The notes under the pieces were generated by a model. That model was not told the DNA's origin. It saw only the letters and a list, made by a program, of their open reading frames with translations, and searched no databases. A stretch of DNA of 64,000 bases, from positions 1-64,000 of the forward strand of contig NZ_VMYE01000007.1 of the NCBI RefSeq assembly GCF_007655255.1, given 5' to 3'. The stretch is from Extensimonas perlucida. GTDB lineage: Bacteria > Pseudomonadota > Gammaproteobacteria > Burkholderiales > Burkholderiaceae_C. A program made the position numbers and the translations under genes. Shown here piece by piece: positions 56,045 through 64,000 of this stretch (position 1 is its first letter; every line of letters begins with the position of its first letter).

Positions 56045-56385
56045 GGGCCGTTAGCTCAGTTGGTTAGAGCAGAGGACTCATCGAAGTGGTGACCTTGTCG
56101 TGAAAGCGGCAATGGAAAAACCGGGTGAACTCAGGGAAACCGTCAGCCAGTCGATGGCCCGGCAATCCTGAGCCAAGCTCGCCGAAGGCAGGTTGAAAAA
56201 CCGGTAGGCGAGAAGGTGCAGAGACTAGGGTGTGAGGAGCCAATCCGATAAGCACCCCGAGAGCGCCCGGCACCCTAACGTGCGGAGAAATTCGCGGCGA
56301 GGGTGATGAGATAGTCCAGGGAGTGGGGAAACTCACGCTAACCTGAATCCTTTGGTCGTTGGTTCAAGTCCAACACGGCCTACCA
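56045..56385 (+). tRNA. tRNA-Ile(CAU) interrupted by a group I intron
   Basis: The exons are 56045-56081 and 56346-56385 and join to a 77-nt tRNA with encoded CCA. The acceptor stem GGGCCGT/ACGGCCT, D-arm GCTC..GAGC, anticodon stem GAGGA/TCCTT with loop CTCATAA, and T-arm GTTGG/CCAAC all pair. The anticodon CAT with this body is the minor isoleucine tRNA whose C34 is modified to lysidine by TilS to read AUA; it is not a methionine tRNA. The intron splits the loop directly after the anticodon. Confidence 0.92.
56082..56345 (+). ncRNA. Self-splicing group I intron (IC3-like), 264 nt
   Basis: The sequence has the conserved group I core: GAGACTAG (56221-56228, P7 5' strand), ATAGTCC (56311-56317, P7 3' strand), and the GAGTGGGGAAACTC hairpin near the end, with the last base G. 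The 5' exon ends in U, and CAU can pair with GUG at the start of the intron through a short CGAA loop, giving P1 with the U-G pair. It closely recalls the Azoarcus tRNA-Ile intron in site and core but is about 60 nt longer. It carries no reading frame. Confidence 0.92.
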
Positions 56386-56433
56386 TTCATATTCACCTAG
56401 GGTTTGCTCTGCAGCATAGCTCACACGTGGGTC

Positions 56434-56561
56434 CTAGAAGGACCTGCAGGGCGTCTTCAGCGAGCGCGCCACCACCGCAATGGAGCGCCCGCCATCGATC
56501 ACTTGCTTGACCGCCGCTTCCCGAACTCCGGCGTGTAGCTACGATCTGTTCCTGTCTTCAT
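56434..56561 (-). pseudogene. IS3-family orfA remnant with frameshift
   Basis: From the ATG at 56561 (ribosome site GGAGAGAGG) the frame reads MKTGTDRSYTPEF and then shifts; one missing base restores REAAVKQVIDGG and RSIAVVARSLKT, the typical N-terminus of IS3-family OrfA. The match ends near 56440. No OrfB and no inverted repeats are visible. It fills the gap between the split tRNA gene and the molybdenum enzyme; tRNA-adjacent gaps often collect such debris. Confidence 0.75.
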
Positions 56562-56714
56562 CCTCTCTCCACAAGGTCATCATTACAAACCTCGTGGCGT
56601 CCTTTTTTCGGGGGGCAGTTCATGACACCGATTTTCCTCGATTCCCCGGCAACAGAAATCGCTACAGTCAGCAGCAACACCAGCCACGCTCAACACCCGA
56701 CGAGGAGACACTCC

Positions 56715-59045
56715 ATGAGCGCAGACACCCCCACGCAACGCTTTGGCAGCGGCCAGGCCGTGCGCCGGCTCGAAGACGACGCGCTGCTCACCGGCGCGGG
56801 CCGCTACACCGACGACTTGCGCCAACCCGGCGACGGCTGCCTGGTGTTCGTGCGTTCGCCCTATGCGCATGCGCGCATCGTGGCCGTGCACACTGACGAT
56901 GCCCTGGCCATGCCCGGCGTGCGCGCGGTGCTCACGGGCGCACAGCTCGTGGCGCAGGGCGTGCCGCCCATGCCCACCGGCGCGGCGTTCCAGCGCGCGG
57001 ACGGCAGCCCCTGCGCCACGCCGCCGCGCCTGCCGCTCGCGTACGAGACGGCGCGCTTCGTCGGCGAGGCCGTGGCTGCCGTGGTGGCCGACAGCATCCA
57101 GCAGGCCAAGGACGCCGCCGAGGCCGTATGGGTCGAATACGAAGAGCTGCCCGTCGTGCCCAGCCTTGCCGCGGCGCTGGCCGAAGGCGCGCCCGCGCTC
57201 TGGCCCGCCGCGCCCGACAACATCGCCTGCGAGGCGCGCCACGGCGCCGCCGCGGCCTGCGCCGCCGCGTTTGCGCAGGCTGTGCATGTGGTGCGGCTGG
57301 ACTTGACGCACCAGCGCCTGGCCGCGCTCACCCTGGAGCCGCGCACCGTGCGCGCCTGGCCCGAGGACGGGCGCATGCAGGTGCAAATCAGCTCGCAAAT
57401 GCCCACGGCGGTGCGCGCCGCCGTCGCCAAGGCGCTGGGCGTAGAGCCCGAGCAGGTGCGCGTGCGCGTGGGCGACGTGGGCGGCGGCTTTGGCATGAAG
57501 GGCGCGCCCTACCCCGAAGACGTGGTCGTGGCGCTGGCCGCGCGCGCCACGGGCCGGCCCGTCCTCTGGGCGGCCGAGCGCAGCGAAGAATTCTTGAGCT
57601 CCGCGCACGGGCGCGACGTACAAACCCATGCCGAACTCGCCCTGGCCGCCGACGGCACCATCCTGGGCCTGCGCGTGCACTCCGACGCCAACGTGGGCGC
57701 CTACGCGCAGCCCAACGGCGTCGCCATCCCCTTGCTGATCGGCCCCTGGGTGCAGACCAGTGTCTATCACGTGCCGGTGATCGACTTTCACTTCCGCGCC
57801 GTGCTCACCAACCAGGCGCCCACCGGCGCCTACCGCGGTGCCGGCCGGCCCGAGGCCATCTACAACATCGAGCGCCTGATGGACGAGGCCGCGCGCCAGA
57901 CCGGCATCGACCGCCTGCAGCTGCGCCGGCGCAACTTCATCCGCCCCGAGCAAATGCCCTACACCAACCCCATGCGCCAAACCTACGACGTGGGCCGCTT
58001 CGAACAGGTGCTGGATGGCGCGCTGCCGCTCGCGGATTGGGATGGCTTCGAGGCGCGCGCCACAGCATCGCGCTCACGCGGCCTGTGGCGCGGCCTGGGC
58101 ATCGCGACCTTTTTGGAGTGGACCGGCGGCAACGTGTTCGAGGAGCGCGTCACCGTCGAGGTGAAGGGCGACTTGAACGGCGACGGCATCATCGAGGTGT
58201 TTTCCGCCGTCAACCAGATGGGCCAGGGCATCGCCACCACGCTTGCGCAGCTCGTCGTCGATGCGTTCGACGTGCCCATCGAGCGCGTGCGTGTGGTGCT
58301 GGGCGACACCGACCGTGGCAACGGCTTTGGCAGCGGAGGCTCGCGCTCGATCTTCACCGGCGGTTCGGCGCTGCGCACCGGCGCCGAGCGCACGCTCGAC
58401 GAAGCGCGGCGCCTGGCCGCGCAGGCGCTCGAAGCCGCGCCCGAAGACCTGCGCTACGCCGCGGGGCGCTTTCATGTCGCCGGCACCGACCACGCCATCG
58501 GCCTGTTCGAGCTGGCCGCGCGGCAGGATGGCGGCCACATCTTCGTCGAGCACAGCTACACCGTGAACGGCCCGAGCTGGCCCAACGGCTGCCACCTCAG
58601 CGAGGTGGAGCTGGACCCGCAGACCGGCGCCGTGGCCGTGGTGCGCTACGCCTCGATGAACGACGTGGGCCGCGTGGTCAACCCCATGATCGTGCGCGGC
58701 CAGCTCGACGGCGGCGCCGTGCAAGGCATAGGCCAGGCGCTGCACGAGCAGATCGTCTATGACGGCGCGAGCGGCCAGCTGCTCACCGGCAGCCTGATGG
58801 ACTACGCCGCGCCGCGCGCAGACGACATCGCCACCGAATTCATCACCGCCATGGACGAATCCATCCCCTGCACCAACAACCCGCTGGGCGTCAAAGGCGT
58901 AGGCGAACTCGGCACCATAGGCGCCACCCCCTGCATCGTCAACGCCGTGGCCGACGCGCTGGCGCGCAACGGCCGCGCCGATTTGGCGCCCAAGCTGCAA
59001 ATGCCGCTGTCGCCGGGGCGTTTGTGGGAGTTGTTGCTGGGGTGA
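56715..59045 (+). CDS. Molybdenum hydroxylase large subunit (xanthine dehydrogenase family)
   Basis: A 776-residue molybdopterin-binding subunit. It has the N-terminal hammerhead domain (RRLEDDALLTGAGRYTDDL), the Mo-pterin motifs DVGGGFGMKG, AYRGAGRPEA, NQMGQGIATTLAQ, GSGGSRSIFTGGSA and the C-terminal glutamate motif GVGELGTIGATP. The AYRGAGRPEA loop lacks the Cys of true CO dehydrogenases (form I), so it is an aldehyde- or N-heterocycle-oxidising type. No FAD or 2Fe-2S subunit genes are adjacent, so it is orphaned here. GAGGAGA precedes the ATG at 56715. Confidence 0.85.
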   Translation: MSADTPTQRFGSGQAVRRLEDDALLTGAGRYTDDLRQPGDGCLVFVRSPYAHARIVAVHTDDALAMPGVRAVLTGAQLVAQGVPPMPTGAAFQRADGSPCATPPRLPLAYETARFVGEAVAAVVADSIQQAKDAAEAVWVEYEELPVVPSLAAALAEGAPALWPAAPDNIACEARHGAAAACAAAFAQAVHVVRLDLTHQRLAALTLEPRTVRAWPEDGRMQVQISSQMPTAVRAAVAKALGVEPEQVRVRVGDVGGGFGMKGAPYPEDVVVALAARATGRPVLWAAERSEEFLSSAHGRDVQTHAELALAADGTILGLRVHSDANVGAYAQPNGVAIPLLIGPWVQTSVYHVPVIDFHFRAVLTNQAPTGAYRGAGRPEAIYNIERLMDEAARQTGIDRLQLRRRNFIRPEQMPYTNPMRQTYDVGRFEQVLDGALPLADWDGFEARATASRSRGLWRGLGIATFLEWTGGNVFEERVTVEVKGDLNGDGIIEVFSAVNQMGQGIATTLAQLVVDAFDVPIERVRVVLGDTDRGNGFGSGGSRSIFTGGSALRTGAERTLDEARRLAAQALEAAPEDLRYAAGRFHVAGTDHAIGLFELAARQDGGHIFVEHSYTVNGPSWPNGCHLSEVELDPQTGAVAVVRYASMNDVGRVVNPMIVRGQLDGGAVQGIGQALHEQIVYDGASGQLLTGSLMDYAAPRADDIATEFITAMDESIPCTNNPLGVKGVGELGTIGATPCIVNAVADALARNGRADLAPKLQMPLSPGRLWELLLG

Positions 59046-59078
59046 GGGTGTCGGTGGCTAAGCCCGCCGCCGCACCTC

Positions 59079-59414
59079 TCATGCGTTTGTGTCTTTTTGC
59101 CGTGCGGCGTTTCCCTCTGGCGTGGCTGGGGTCGTGGTTTTTGCCACCAATGGAAAGCGCTCAGGGTGGCGAATGGATTCGACGGACAGGTCGACATCGA
59201 GCTCTGGCCAATAAAGATGGTCGGAGCTTGGGCGCTCCACGGTACAAAGCTGCGCTATAGTGGCTTGCTTGAACCAAGGAAATTCCGTGAATGGGAGCAG
59301 CAATTCCTCTTCATCGAGCAGCAGCCAGAAACCGTTTGGAGAAACGTGCGTGACTTCAGCGAACAAGATGTTCTTTCCAGACATTGGGGGCCTCTTACCA
59401 TCTGAATTTTGCAT
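59079..59414 (-). CDS. DUF2442 protein
   Basis: A 111-residue protein with NILFAEVTHVSPNGFWLLLD, EELLLPFTEFPWFK and HLYWPELDVDLSVESI, the DUF2442 fold. Such genes often pair with a DUF4160 gene in toxin-antitoxin-like couples; no intact partner is seen, although VEVHYEKWNM in the upstream frame could be the tail of one. The region is less GC-rich than its neighbours. An ATG at 59384 is an alternative start. It is divergent from ispD. Confidence 0.8.
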   Translation of the reverse strand: MQNSDGKRPPMSGKNILFAEVTHVSPNGFWLLLDEEELLLPFTEFPWFKQATIAQLCTVERPSSDHLYWPELDVDLSVESIRHPERFPLVAKTTTPATPEGNAARQKDTNA

Positions 59415-59447
59415 GTTCCACTTTTCGTAATGGACTTCGACACTCTC

Positions 59448-60161
59448 ATGCCCCCGTCTCCCCATGTTCCCCGCTGCTTCGCCCTGCTCCCCTGTGCCGG
59501 CAGCGGCTCGCGTGCGGGGACGGCGCAGCCCAAGCAGTACCAGCCGCTCGCCGGGCGGCCGCTGGTGCGGCATACGCTTGCGGCGTTTGCGCAGGTGGGG
59601 CGCATCGCGCGGGTGCTCGTGGTGGTGGCGCCGGGGGATGAGGCGCTCGCCGCACACGACGATTCGTTTTTGATAGCGCCTTGCGGAGGTGCTACGCGCG
59701 CCGAGAGCGTTTTCAATGGTCTTGCTGCGCTGCAGGCTCTCGGCGCGGCGGCGCACGACTGGGTGCTGGTGCACGATGCGGCGCGCTGTCTGGTCACGCC
59801 GGCGCAGATCGACGCGCTGATCGACGCCTGCCTGCCCGACACGGTGGGCGGCCTGCTCGCGCTGCCGCTGGCCGATACGCTCAAATGCGCCGATGCGGCC
59901 GGCCGCGTGGCCGCGACGCTCGATCGCACGGGTAAGTGGCTCGCGCAGACGCCGCAGATGTTTCGCCTGGGCGCGCTGCAGGCGGCGCTGGCGGCGCACG
60001 CGGACATGGGCTTTGCCGGCATCACCGACGAGGCCAGCGCGATGGAGGCGGCGGGCCACCGGCCCCTGCTGGTGCGCGGCAGCGCGCAGAATTTCAAGGT
60101 CACATACCCCGAAGACTTTGCGCTGGCCGAGGCCGTGCTACAAAGCCGAGAGCGCCTATGA
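59448..60161 (+). CDS. ispD: 2-C-methyl-D-erythritol 4-phosphate cytidylyltransferase IspD
   Basis: A 237-residue enzyme of the MEP isoprenoid pathway. Motifs: [12 protein letters not shown] with [36 protein letters not shown] and a C-terminal [13 protein letters not shown]. ATGs at 59430 and 59448 are both possible; the later gives the usual length. It is followed 40 bp on by ispF. Confidence 0.92.
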   Translation: MPPSPHVPRCFALLPCAGSGSRAGTAQPKQYQPLAGRPLVRHTLAAFAQVGRIARVLVVVAPGDEALAAHDDSFLIAPCGGATRAESVFNGLAALQALGAAAHDWVLVHDAARCLVTPAQIDALIDACLPDTVGGLLALPLADTLKCADAAGRVAATLDRTGKWLAQTPQMFRLGALQAALAAHADMGFAGITDEASAMEAAGHRPLLVRGSAQNFKVTYPEDFALAEAVLQSRERL

Positions 60162-60201
60162 TGGTCACCATCGATGGCTTCCTGACTGCCTGAACTCCGA
60201 C

Positions 60202-60732
60202 ATGAGCACACCGCATTTGCCCCCCACCGCTTTCCCTCCGCCACCGTTTCGCATCGGCGAGGGCTGGGACGTGCACGCGCTGGTGCCGGGGCGCGCGCTG
60301 GTGATTGGCGGTGTGCGCATCGAGCATTCCCTGGGCCTGCTCGGGCATTCGGATGCGGACGTGCTGCTGCACGCGATCACCGACGCGCTCTTGGGCGCGG
60401 CGGGGCTGGGCGACATAGGCCGGCACTTTCCCGACACCGACGCCACCTTCCGCGGCGCCGATTCGCTCGCGCTGCTGGCCGAGGCCGCGCGCCGCGTGCA
60501 GGCGGCCGGCTGGTGCGTGGGCAACATCGACAGCACCGTGGTCGCGCAGGCGCCGCGCCTGGCGCCGCACATCGCGGCCATGCGCGCACGCATTGCGCAG
60601 GCGCTCGGCGTGGCGGCCGAGCAGGTCAACGTCAAGGCCAAGACGGCCGAGCGCCTGGGCCCGGTGGGGCAGGGCGCGGCGATCGAGGCGCGGGCCGTGG
60701 CCCTCATATATAAATTTGGCTCTAACGCTTGA
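60202..60732 (+). CDS. ispF: 2-C-methyl-D-erythritol 2,4-cyclodiphosphate synthase IspF
   Basis: A 176-residue enzyme acting two steps after IspD. The zinc ligands are in [13 protein letters not shown] and [31 protein letters not shown] and [14 protein letters not shown] complete the pattern. The N-terminus has an extra Pro-rich stretch of about 15 residues. Confidence 0.93.
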   Translation: MSTPHLPPTAFPPPPFRIGEGWDVHALVPGRALVIGGVRIEHSLGLLGHSDADVLLHAITDALLGAAGLGDIGRHFPDTDATFRGADSLALLAEAARRVQAAGWCVGNIDSTVVAQAPRLAPHIAAMRARIAQALGVAAEQVNVKAKTAERLGPVGQGAAIEARAVALIYKFGSNA

Positions 60733-60770
60733 TGGTATTGCCTGAGAAGCTACTGTTTTAGGAGACTTGC

Positions 60771-61619
60771 ATGTCTGAACACACCGCATCTTCCAACGCT
60801 GCCGACCTCGCCAGCGCCGCCTACGAGCTGCCGCGCTACGACACGGTGCAAACGGCGCTCGTGGGCGCGCATGTGCTGCAGGTCACGCTCGCCCGGCCCG
60901 AGGTAGGCAATGCGATGAACACGCAAATGGGGCGCGACCTGTTCGATCTGTGGAGCCGGCTCACCGAGGACGCGGGCCCCGTGCGCTGCGTGGTGCTCAC
61001 GGGCGCGGGCGGCAAGATTTTTTGCGCAGGCGGCGACCTCAAGGAGCGCAACGGCATGACCAAGGCGCAGTGGCAGCGCCAGCATGAATTGTTCGAGCGC
61101 GCGGTCTGGACGCTGGTCGATTTGCCGCTGCCCGTGATCGCCGCGGTGAACGGCCACGCCTACGCGGGCGGGCTCGAAATGGCGCTGTGCTGCGACTTCA
61201 TCTATGCGAGCCAGAGCGCGCGCTTTGCGCTCACCGAAGTCACGCTGGGCATCATGCCTGGCGCGGGTGGCACGCAAAACCTGCCGCGCGCCGTGGGCGA
61301 CCGCCGCGCCAAGGAGATTTTGATGACGGGCCGGCCCTTCGACGCGCAGCAGGCGCTGGCCTGGGGCGTGGTGAACCAGCTGTTCGAGCCCGAACAGGTG
61401 CTTGCGCAGGCGCTCGCGACGGCCGAAGTGATCGCGGCCAATGCGCCGCTCGCGGTGCGGCAGGTGAAAAAATCCGTGCGCTACGGCACGCAGATGGAGC
61501 TGCGTACCGCCTACCGCTTCGAAGTCGAGGCCTACAACCACCTCGTGGACACGCAAGACCGCCTCGAAGGCGTGCGCGCCTTCAACGAAAAGCGCAAGCC
61601 GGTGTTCCGCGGCTGCTGA
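60771..61619 (+). CDS. Enoyl-CoA hydratase/isomerase
   Basis: A 282-residue crotonase with oxyanion motifs CAGGDLKERNGM and AAVNGHAYAGGLEMAL, and LTEVTLGIMPGAGGTQNLPR, which carries the Glu positions of true hydratases. A role in fatty-acid or branched-chain acyl-CoA breakdown is likely. GGAG lies 8 nt before the ATG. Confidence 0.88.
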   Translation: MSEHTASSNAADLASAAYELPRYDTVQTALVGAHVLQVTLARPEVGNAMNTQMGRDLFDLWSRLTEDAGPVRCVVLTGAGGKIFCAGGDLKERNGMTKAQWQRQHELFERAVWTLVDLPLPVIAAVNGHAYAGGLEMALCCDFIYASQSARFALTEVTLGIMPGAGGTQNLPRAVGDRRAKEILMTGRPFDAQQALAWGVVNQLFEPEQVLAQALATAEVIAANAPLAVRQVKKSVRYGTQMELRTAYRFEVEAYNHLVDTQDRLEGVRAFNEKRKPVFRGC

Positions 61620-61644
61620 AGAAAAACCTCTTGACTGTGTCTGG

Positions 61645-62478
61645 ATGCCCATGAACGAGCCCACCCACCGCACCGTGCGCATGCCCACGCTCTACATCCC
61701 GCATGGCGGCGGGCCGTGCTTTTTCATGGACTGGGACCCGCCGGGCACCTGGGACAGGATGGCGGCGTTTTTGCGCAGCATTCCGGCCAGTCTGCCGGCC
61801 AGGCCGCGCGCGATCGCGCTGGTCACGGCGCATTGGCTCGCGCCGCAGCCGAGCATGAGCAGCGCCGCACAGCCGGGTTTGCTGTTCGACTACTACGGCT
61901 TTCCGCCGCACACCTACCAGCTCACCTACCCCGCGCCCGGCGCGTCCTGGCTGGCCGAGCGCGCGAGCGCCTTGCTTGCTCAGGCCGGTTTTGCGCCGGT
62001 GCAAGACCCGAATCGCGGCTACGACCACGGCACTTTCATCCCGCTCAAGGTCGCCTTTCCCGAGGCCGACGTGCCCGTGTTGCAGATGTCGCTGCTCAGC
62101 AGTCTTGACGCAGGCGCGCACTTGCGGCTCGGGCAGGCCCTGGCGCCTTTGCGTGACGAGGGCGTGCTCATCATCGGCAGCGGCATGAGCTGGCACAACA
62201 TGCGCGGCTACGGCAACCCGCGCTCCACGCCGATCAGTGCGGCCTTCGACGCATGGCTCACCGACGCCGTGACGCGCCCGGCCCATGAGCGCAATGCGCT
62301 GCTCGCCGATTGGGAGCGCGCGAGTGCGCCCTGGGGCCGCCAGTCGCACCCACCGCGCGCCGAAGAACACCTGCTGCCGCTGCACGTGGCGGCCGGCGCG
62401 GCGGACGACGGCGCCGGGCACAAGGTGTTTTCAGATACGGTGATGAGCGCCGTGGTGTCGGCGTTTCGCTTCGATTGA
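61645..62478 (+). CDS. LigB/DODA-type extradiol dioxygenase family protein
   Basis: A 277-residue class III extradiol dioxygenase family member (YgiD/DODA-like). Metal-ligand candidates are His in YIPHGGGPCFF, His in VTAHWLAP and YDHGTFIPL, with SGMSWHNMRGY later. Family members open catechol-type rings; the natural substrate is unknown. A second ATG is two codons downstream. Confidence 0.85.
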   Translation: MPMNEPTHRTVRMPTLYIPHGGGPCFFMDWDPPGTWDRMAAFLRSIPASLPARPRAIALVTAHWLAPQPSMSSAAQPGLLFDYYGFPPHTYQLTYPAPGASWLAERASALLAQAGFAPVQDPNRGYDHGTFIPLKVAFPEADVPVLQMSLLSSLDAGAHLRLGQALAPLRDEGVLIIGSGMSWHNMRGYGNPRSTPISAAFDAWLTDAVTRPAHERNALLADWERASAPWGRQSHPPRAEEHLLPLHVAAGAADDGAGHKVFSDTVMSAVVSAFRFD

Positions 62479-62509
62479 GCTGCAAACTGCGCAGGCAGAG
62501 CAGCCAATA

Positions 62510-62535
62510 AAAAGCCGGTGCATGCACCGGCTTTT
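62510..62535. terminator. Bidirectional terminator between convergent genes
   Basis: A perfect 26-bp palindrome, AAAAGCCGGTGCA and its complement, with A-run and T-run at the ends. It serves the dioxygenase gene on the plus strand and the OmpW gene on the minus strand. Confidence 0.85.
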
Positions 62536-62593
62536 CACCCAAAGAGCATTGCGACCAATAGCGCTGCCACTGCAGCGCCGCGGCCTCCGTGCC

Positions 62594-63193
62594 TCAGAAA
62601 CGATAGCCCACGCCCACGCCGATCAGCCACGGATCGACCTTGTACTTGGCGTGGTCCAAACCAGCGCCCGTCACCTTCGTGTCCATCCAGACCTTCTTGA
62701 CGTCGAAGTTGAGCACCCAGTTCTTGTCCAGCGCGTAGTCGAGACCGGCTTGCAATGCGGGGCCCCAGCTGTCCTTCTTGATCGACACGGCACCGCCGGC
62801 GATATCGACGCTGGAAAAGCGCGTGTAGTTCACGCCGGCGCCCAGATAGGGCTTGAATGCACCCAGGCCTGTAAAGTGGTATTGGCCCAGCAGGGTGGGC
62901 GGCAGTTGCTTGAGCGAACCGACCGGAGTGCCGCCAAGGCGCACAGTGTGCTTTTGCGGATAGGTCAGGATCAGCTCGGCCGCCAGGTTGGGCGTGAAAA
63001 AGTAGCTGACATCCACCTCGGGGATGGTTTTGCTGCTGACCTTCACGCCAGCATCACCCGCAGCGCCACCATGATCGGTATTCACGCGCACGGCACGCAG
63101 ACGAACCATCCAAGGGCCCGGCATTTCTTGCGCAAAAGCAGCGCTAGAAGCCAAAACGCCGAGAGCAGCCAGAGCAAGCAGTTTCTTTTTCAT
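62594..63193 (-). CDS. OmpW-family outer-membrane protein
   Basis: A 199-residue eight-stranded barrel with signal peptide MKKKLLALAALGVLASSAAFA, the segments DVSYFFTPNLAAELI and LGQYHFTGLGAFKPYLGAGVNY, and a C-terminal aromatic YRF. OmpW proteins form small hydrophobic channels and often respond to stress. The ATG at 63193 gives a clean signal peptide. Confidence 0.9.
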   Translation of the reverse strand: MKKKLLALAALGVLASSAAFAQEMPGPWMVRLRAVRVNTDHGGAAGDAGVKVSSKTIPEVDVSYFFTPNLAAELILTYPQKHTVRLGGTPVGSLKQLPPTLLGQYHFTGLGAFKPYLGAGVNYTRFSSVDIAGGAVSIKKDSWGPALQAGLDYALDKNWVLNFDVKKVWMDTKVTGAGLDHAKYKVDPWLIGVGVGYRF

Positions 63194-63329
63194 AGGAATC
63201 TCATGTGCAGTTGCACGGGGACGACCCCCGTGGCTGCATTGCACCGCCGATCGGTTGCGCAAACCTTGCTGTAAGTCAAATACTGGGCGGCTGCCCTGCC
63301 ATAGACGACTTCAGAGTGCTGCAGCTGCA

Positions 63330-64000
63330 CTAAATGCGACGCAAACGTTGCACCAATGCAACGCTTGTGAGCGCCAGCGCGCCTGCGACCACGCCCACCA
63401 GAGCGTTGCACAGCGCAGGCAGCAGCCAGTGCCACGGGCCGCCGGCGCCAGCGCCCAGCCTTTCGACGGCGTGGTGCAGCGCCGGGATGCCGTGCGCCAG
63501 GATGCCGCCGCCCACGAGGAACATGGCCGCCGTGCCCACGACCGAGAGGCTTTTCATGAGCCAGGGCGCGGCCTGCACGATGGCCAGGCCCAGCGTGCGC
63601 AGCAGGGCCTGGCGCCGGCGTGCGAGCCATAGCCCCAGGTCGTCGAGCTTGACGATGCCCGCGACCAGGCCATACACGCCCACCGTCATGAGCACGGCCA
63701 CGCCCACGAGCACGGCCACCTGCTGCGCAAACGGTGCCGCCGCCACCGTGCCCAGCGCGATGGTGATGATTTCTGCCGAGAGGATGAAGTCGGTGCGCAC
63801 GGCGCCCTGCACCTTGTCTTTTTCGAAAGCCACCAAGTCCAGCGCCGCGTTGGCATTCGCCAGCACGTGGCTTTCGTGTTCGGCCGCATCGTGCGGCGCG
63901 CTGGGCAAAAACTTGTGCGCGAGTTTTTCCACGCCCTCGAAGCACAAAAACGCCCCGCCCAGCATGAGCAGCGGCGTCACGGCCCAGGGGGCGAAGGCGC
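63330..64000 (-). CDS. DUF808 membrane protein (partial, 5' end outside)
   Basis: The frame is open to the window edge. It encodes AFAPWAVTPLLMLGGAFLCF, then FEGVEKLAHKF, EKVQGAVRTDFILSAEIITI-like residues (KVQGAVRTDFILSAEI) and several hydrophobic helices, matching the DUF808 (YedI-like) inner-membrane family of unknown function. About 223 residues are visible. Confidence 0.85.
   Translation of the reverse strand, partial: AFAPWAVTPLLMLGGAFLCFEGVEKLAHKFLPSAPHDAAEHESHVLANANAALDLVAFEKDKVQGAVRTDFILSAEIITIALGTVAAAPFAQQVAVLVGVAVLMTVGVYGLVAGIVKLDDLGLWLARRRQALLRTLGLAIVQAAPWLMKSLSVVGTAAMFLVGGGILAHGIPALHHAVERLGAGAGGPWHWLLPALCNALVGVVAGALALTSVALVQRLRRI

Noticed and set aside
63346-63363. CGTTGCA..TGCAACG hairpin as a terminator of the DUF808 gene
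   Set aside because: It lies within the last codons of the gene and has no T-run.

Overview
The window reads as the chromosome of a high-GC betaproteobacterium, most likely of the family Comamonadaceae (Acidovorax/Alicycliphilus/Diaphorobacter-like). The evidence is the tmRNA tag peptide ending ALAA, the gene neighbourhoods (gph-ubiG, hda beside purM, recN-nadK beside hrcA, ispD-ispF) and the short hairpins of the type TAGCGCTTATCC..ATAAGCGC between genes. The core looks strongly GC-rich with dense, overlapping genes. The first 16.6 kb is clearly lower in GC and accessory.

Positions 1-4750 hold the end of an IS481-like transposase and then a complete phosphite utilisation operon, ptxABCDE: ABC importer (ATPase, binding protein, permease), NAD-dependent phosphite dehydrogenase and a LysR regulator. 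A PhoB-type box and an 11-bp inverted repeat lie just upstream. Together these genes import phosphite and oxidise it to phosphate.

Positions ~5054-16648 form an 11.6 kb integrated element sitting at the 3' end of the tmRNA gene ssrA (16635-17021, minus). It has a P4-type tyrosine integrase beside ssrA, an AlpA-like regulator, a Toprim/DUF3987 primase-helicase-like protein, several small phage-type genes, and no virion genes, so it resembles a satellite or integrative island. A 24-bp arm-type repeat occurs at both ends, and a degenerate copy of the ssrA 3' end followed by a terminator marks the left end. Three forward genes in its middle run against the backbone and look like cargo, including a membrane-anchored HNH nuclease with zinc ribbons. 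A set of complementary motifs at 6.5-6.7 kb resembles the antisense-RNA immunity switch of phage P4.

From 17 to 55.8 kb the content is mostly core: gph, ubiG, a P-type cation ATPase, rlhA (peptidase U32), a tricarboxylate-binding protein, xerD, bioA-bioD-bioF, a TetR-HlyD-FtsX-ABC efflux operon, rlmB, a two-gene chromate transporter, FAH-family hydrolase, msrA, crotonases, a ZnuD-like TonB receptor, pdxH, folK, pcnB, hda, purM, recN, nadK and hrcA.

From 55.8 to 64 kb there is a tRNA-Ile(CAU) gene split by a 264-nt group I intron in its anticodon loop, an IS3 orfA remnant, an orphan molybdenum hydroxylase large subunit, ispD-ispF, an enoyl-CoA hydratase, a LigB-family dioxygenase, an OmpW porin and a partial DUF808 gene.

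The most unusual signal is a family of palindromic elements of exactly 165 bp (three full copies and one fragment). Because 165 is a multiple of three and the element is open in several frames, it lies in frame inside pcnB and supplies the N-terminus of rlhA, much like the Rickettsia palindromic elements.
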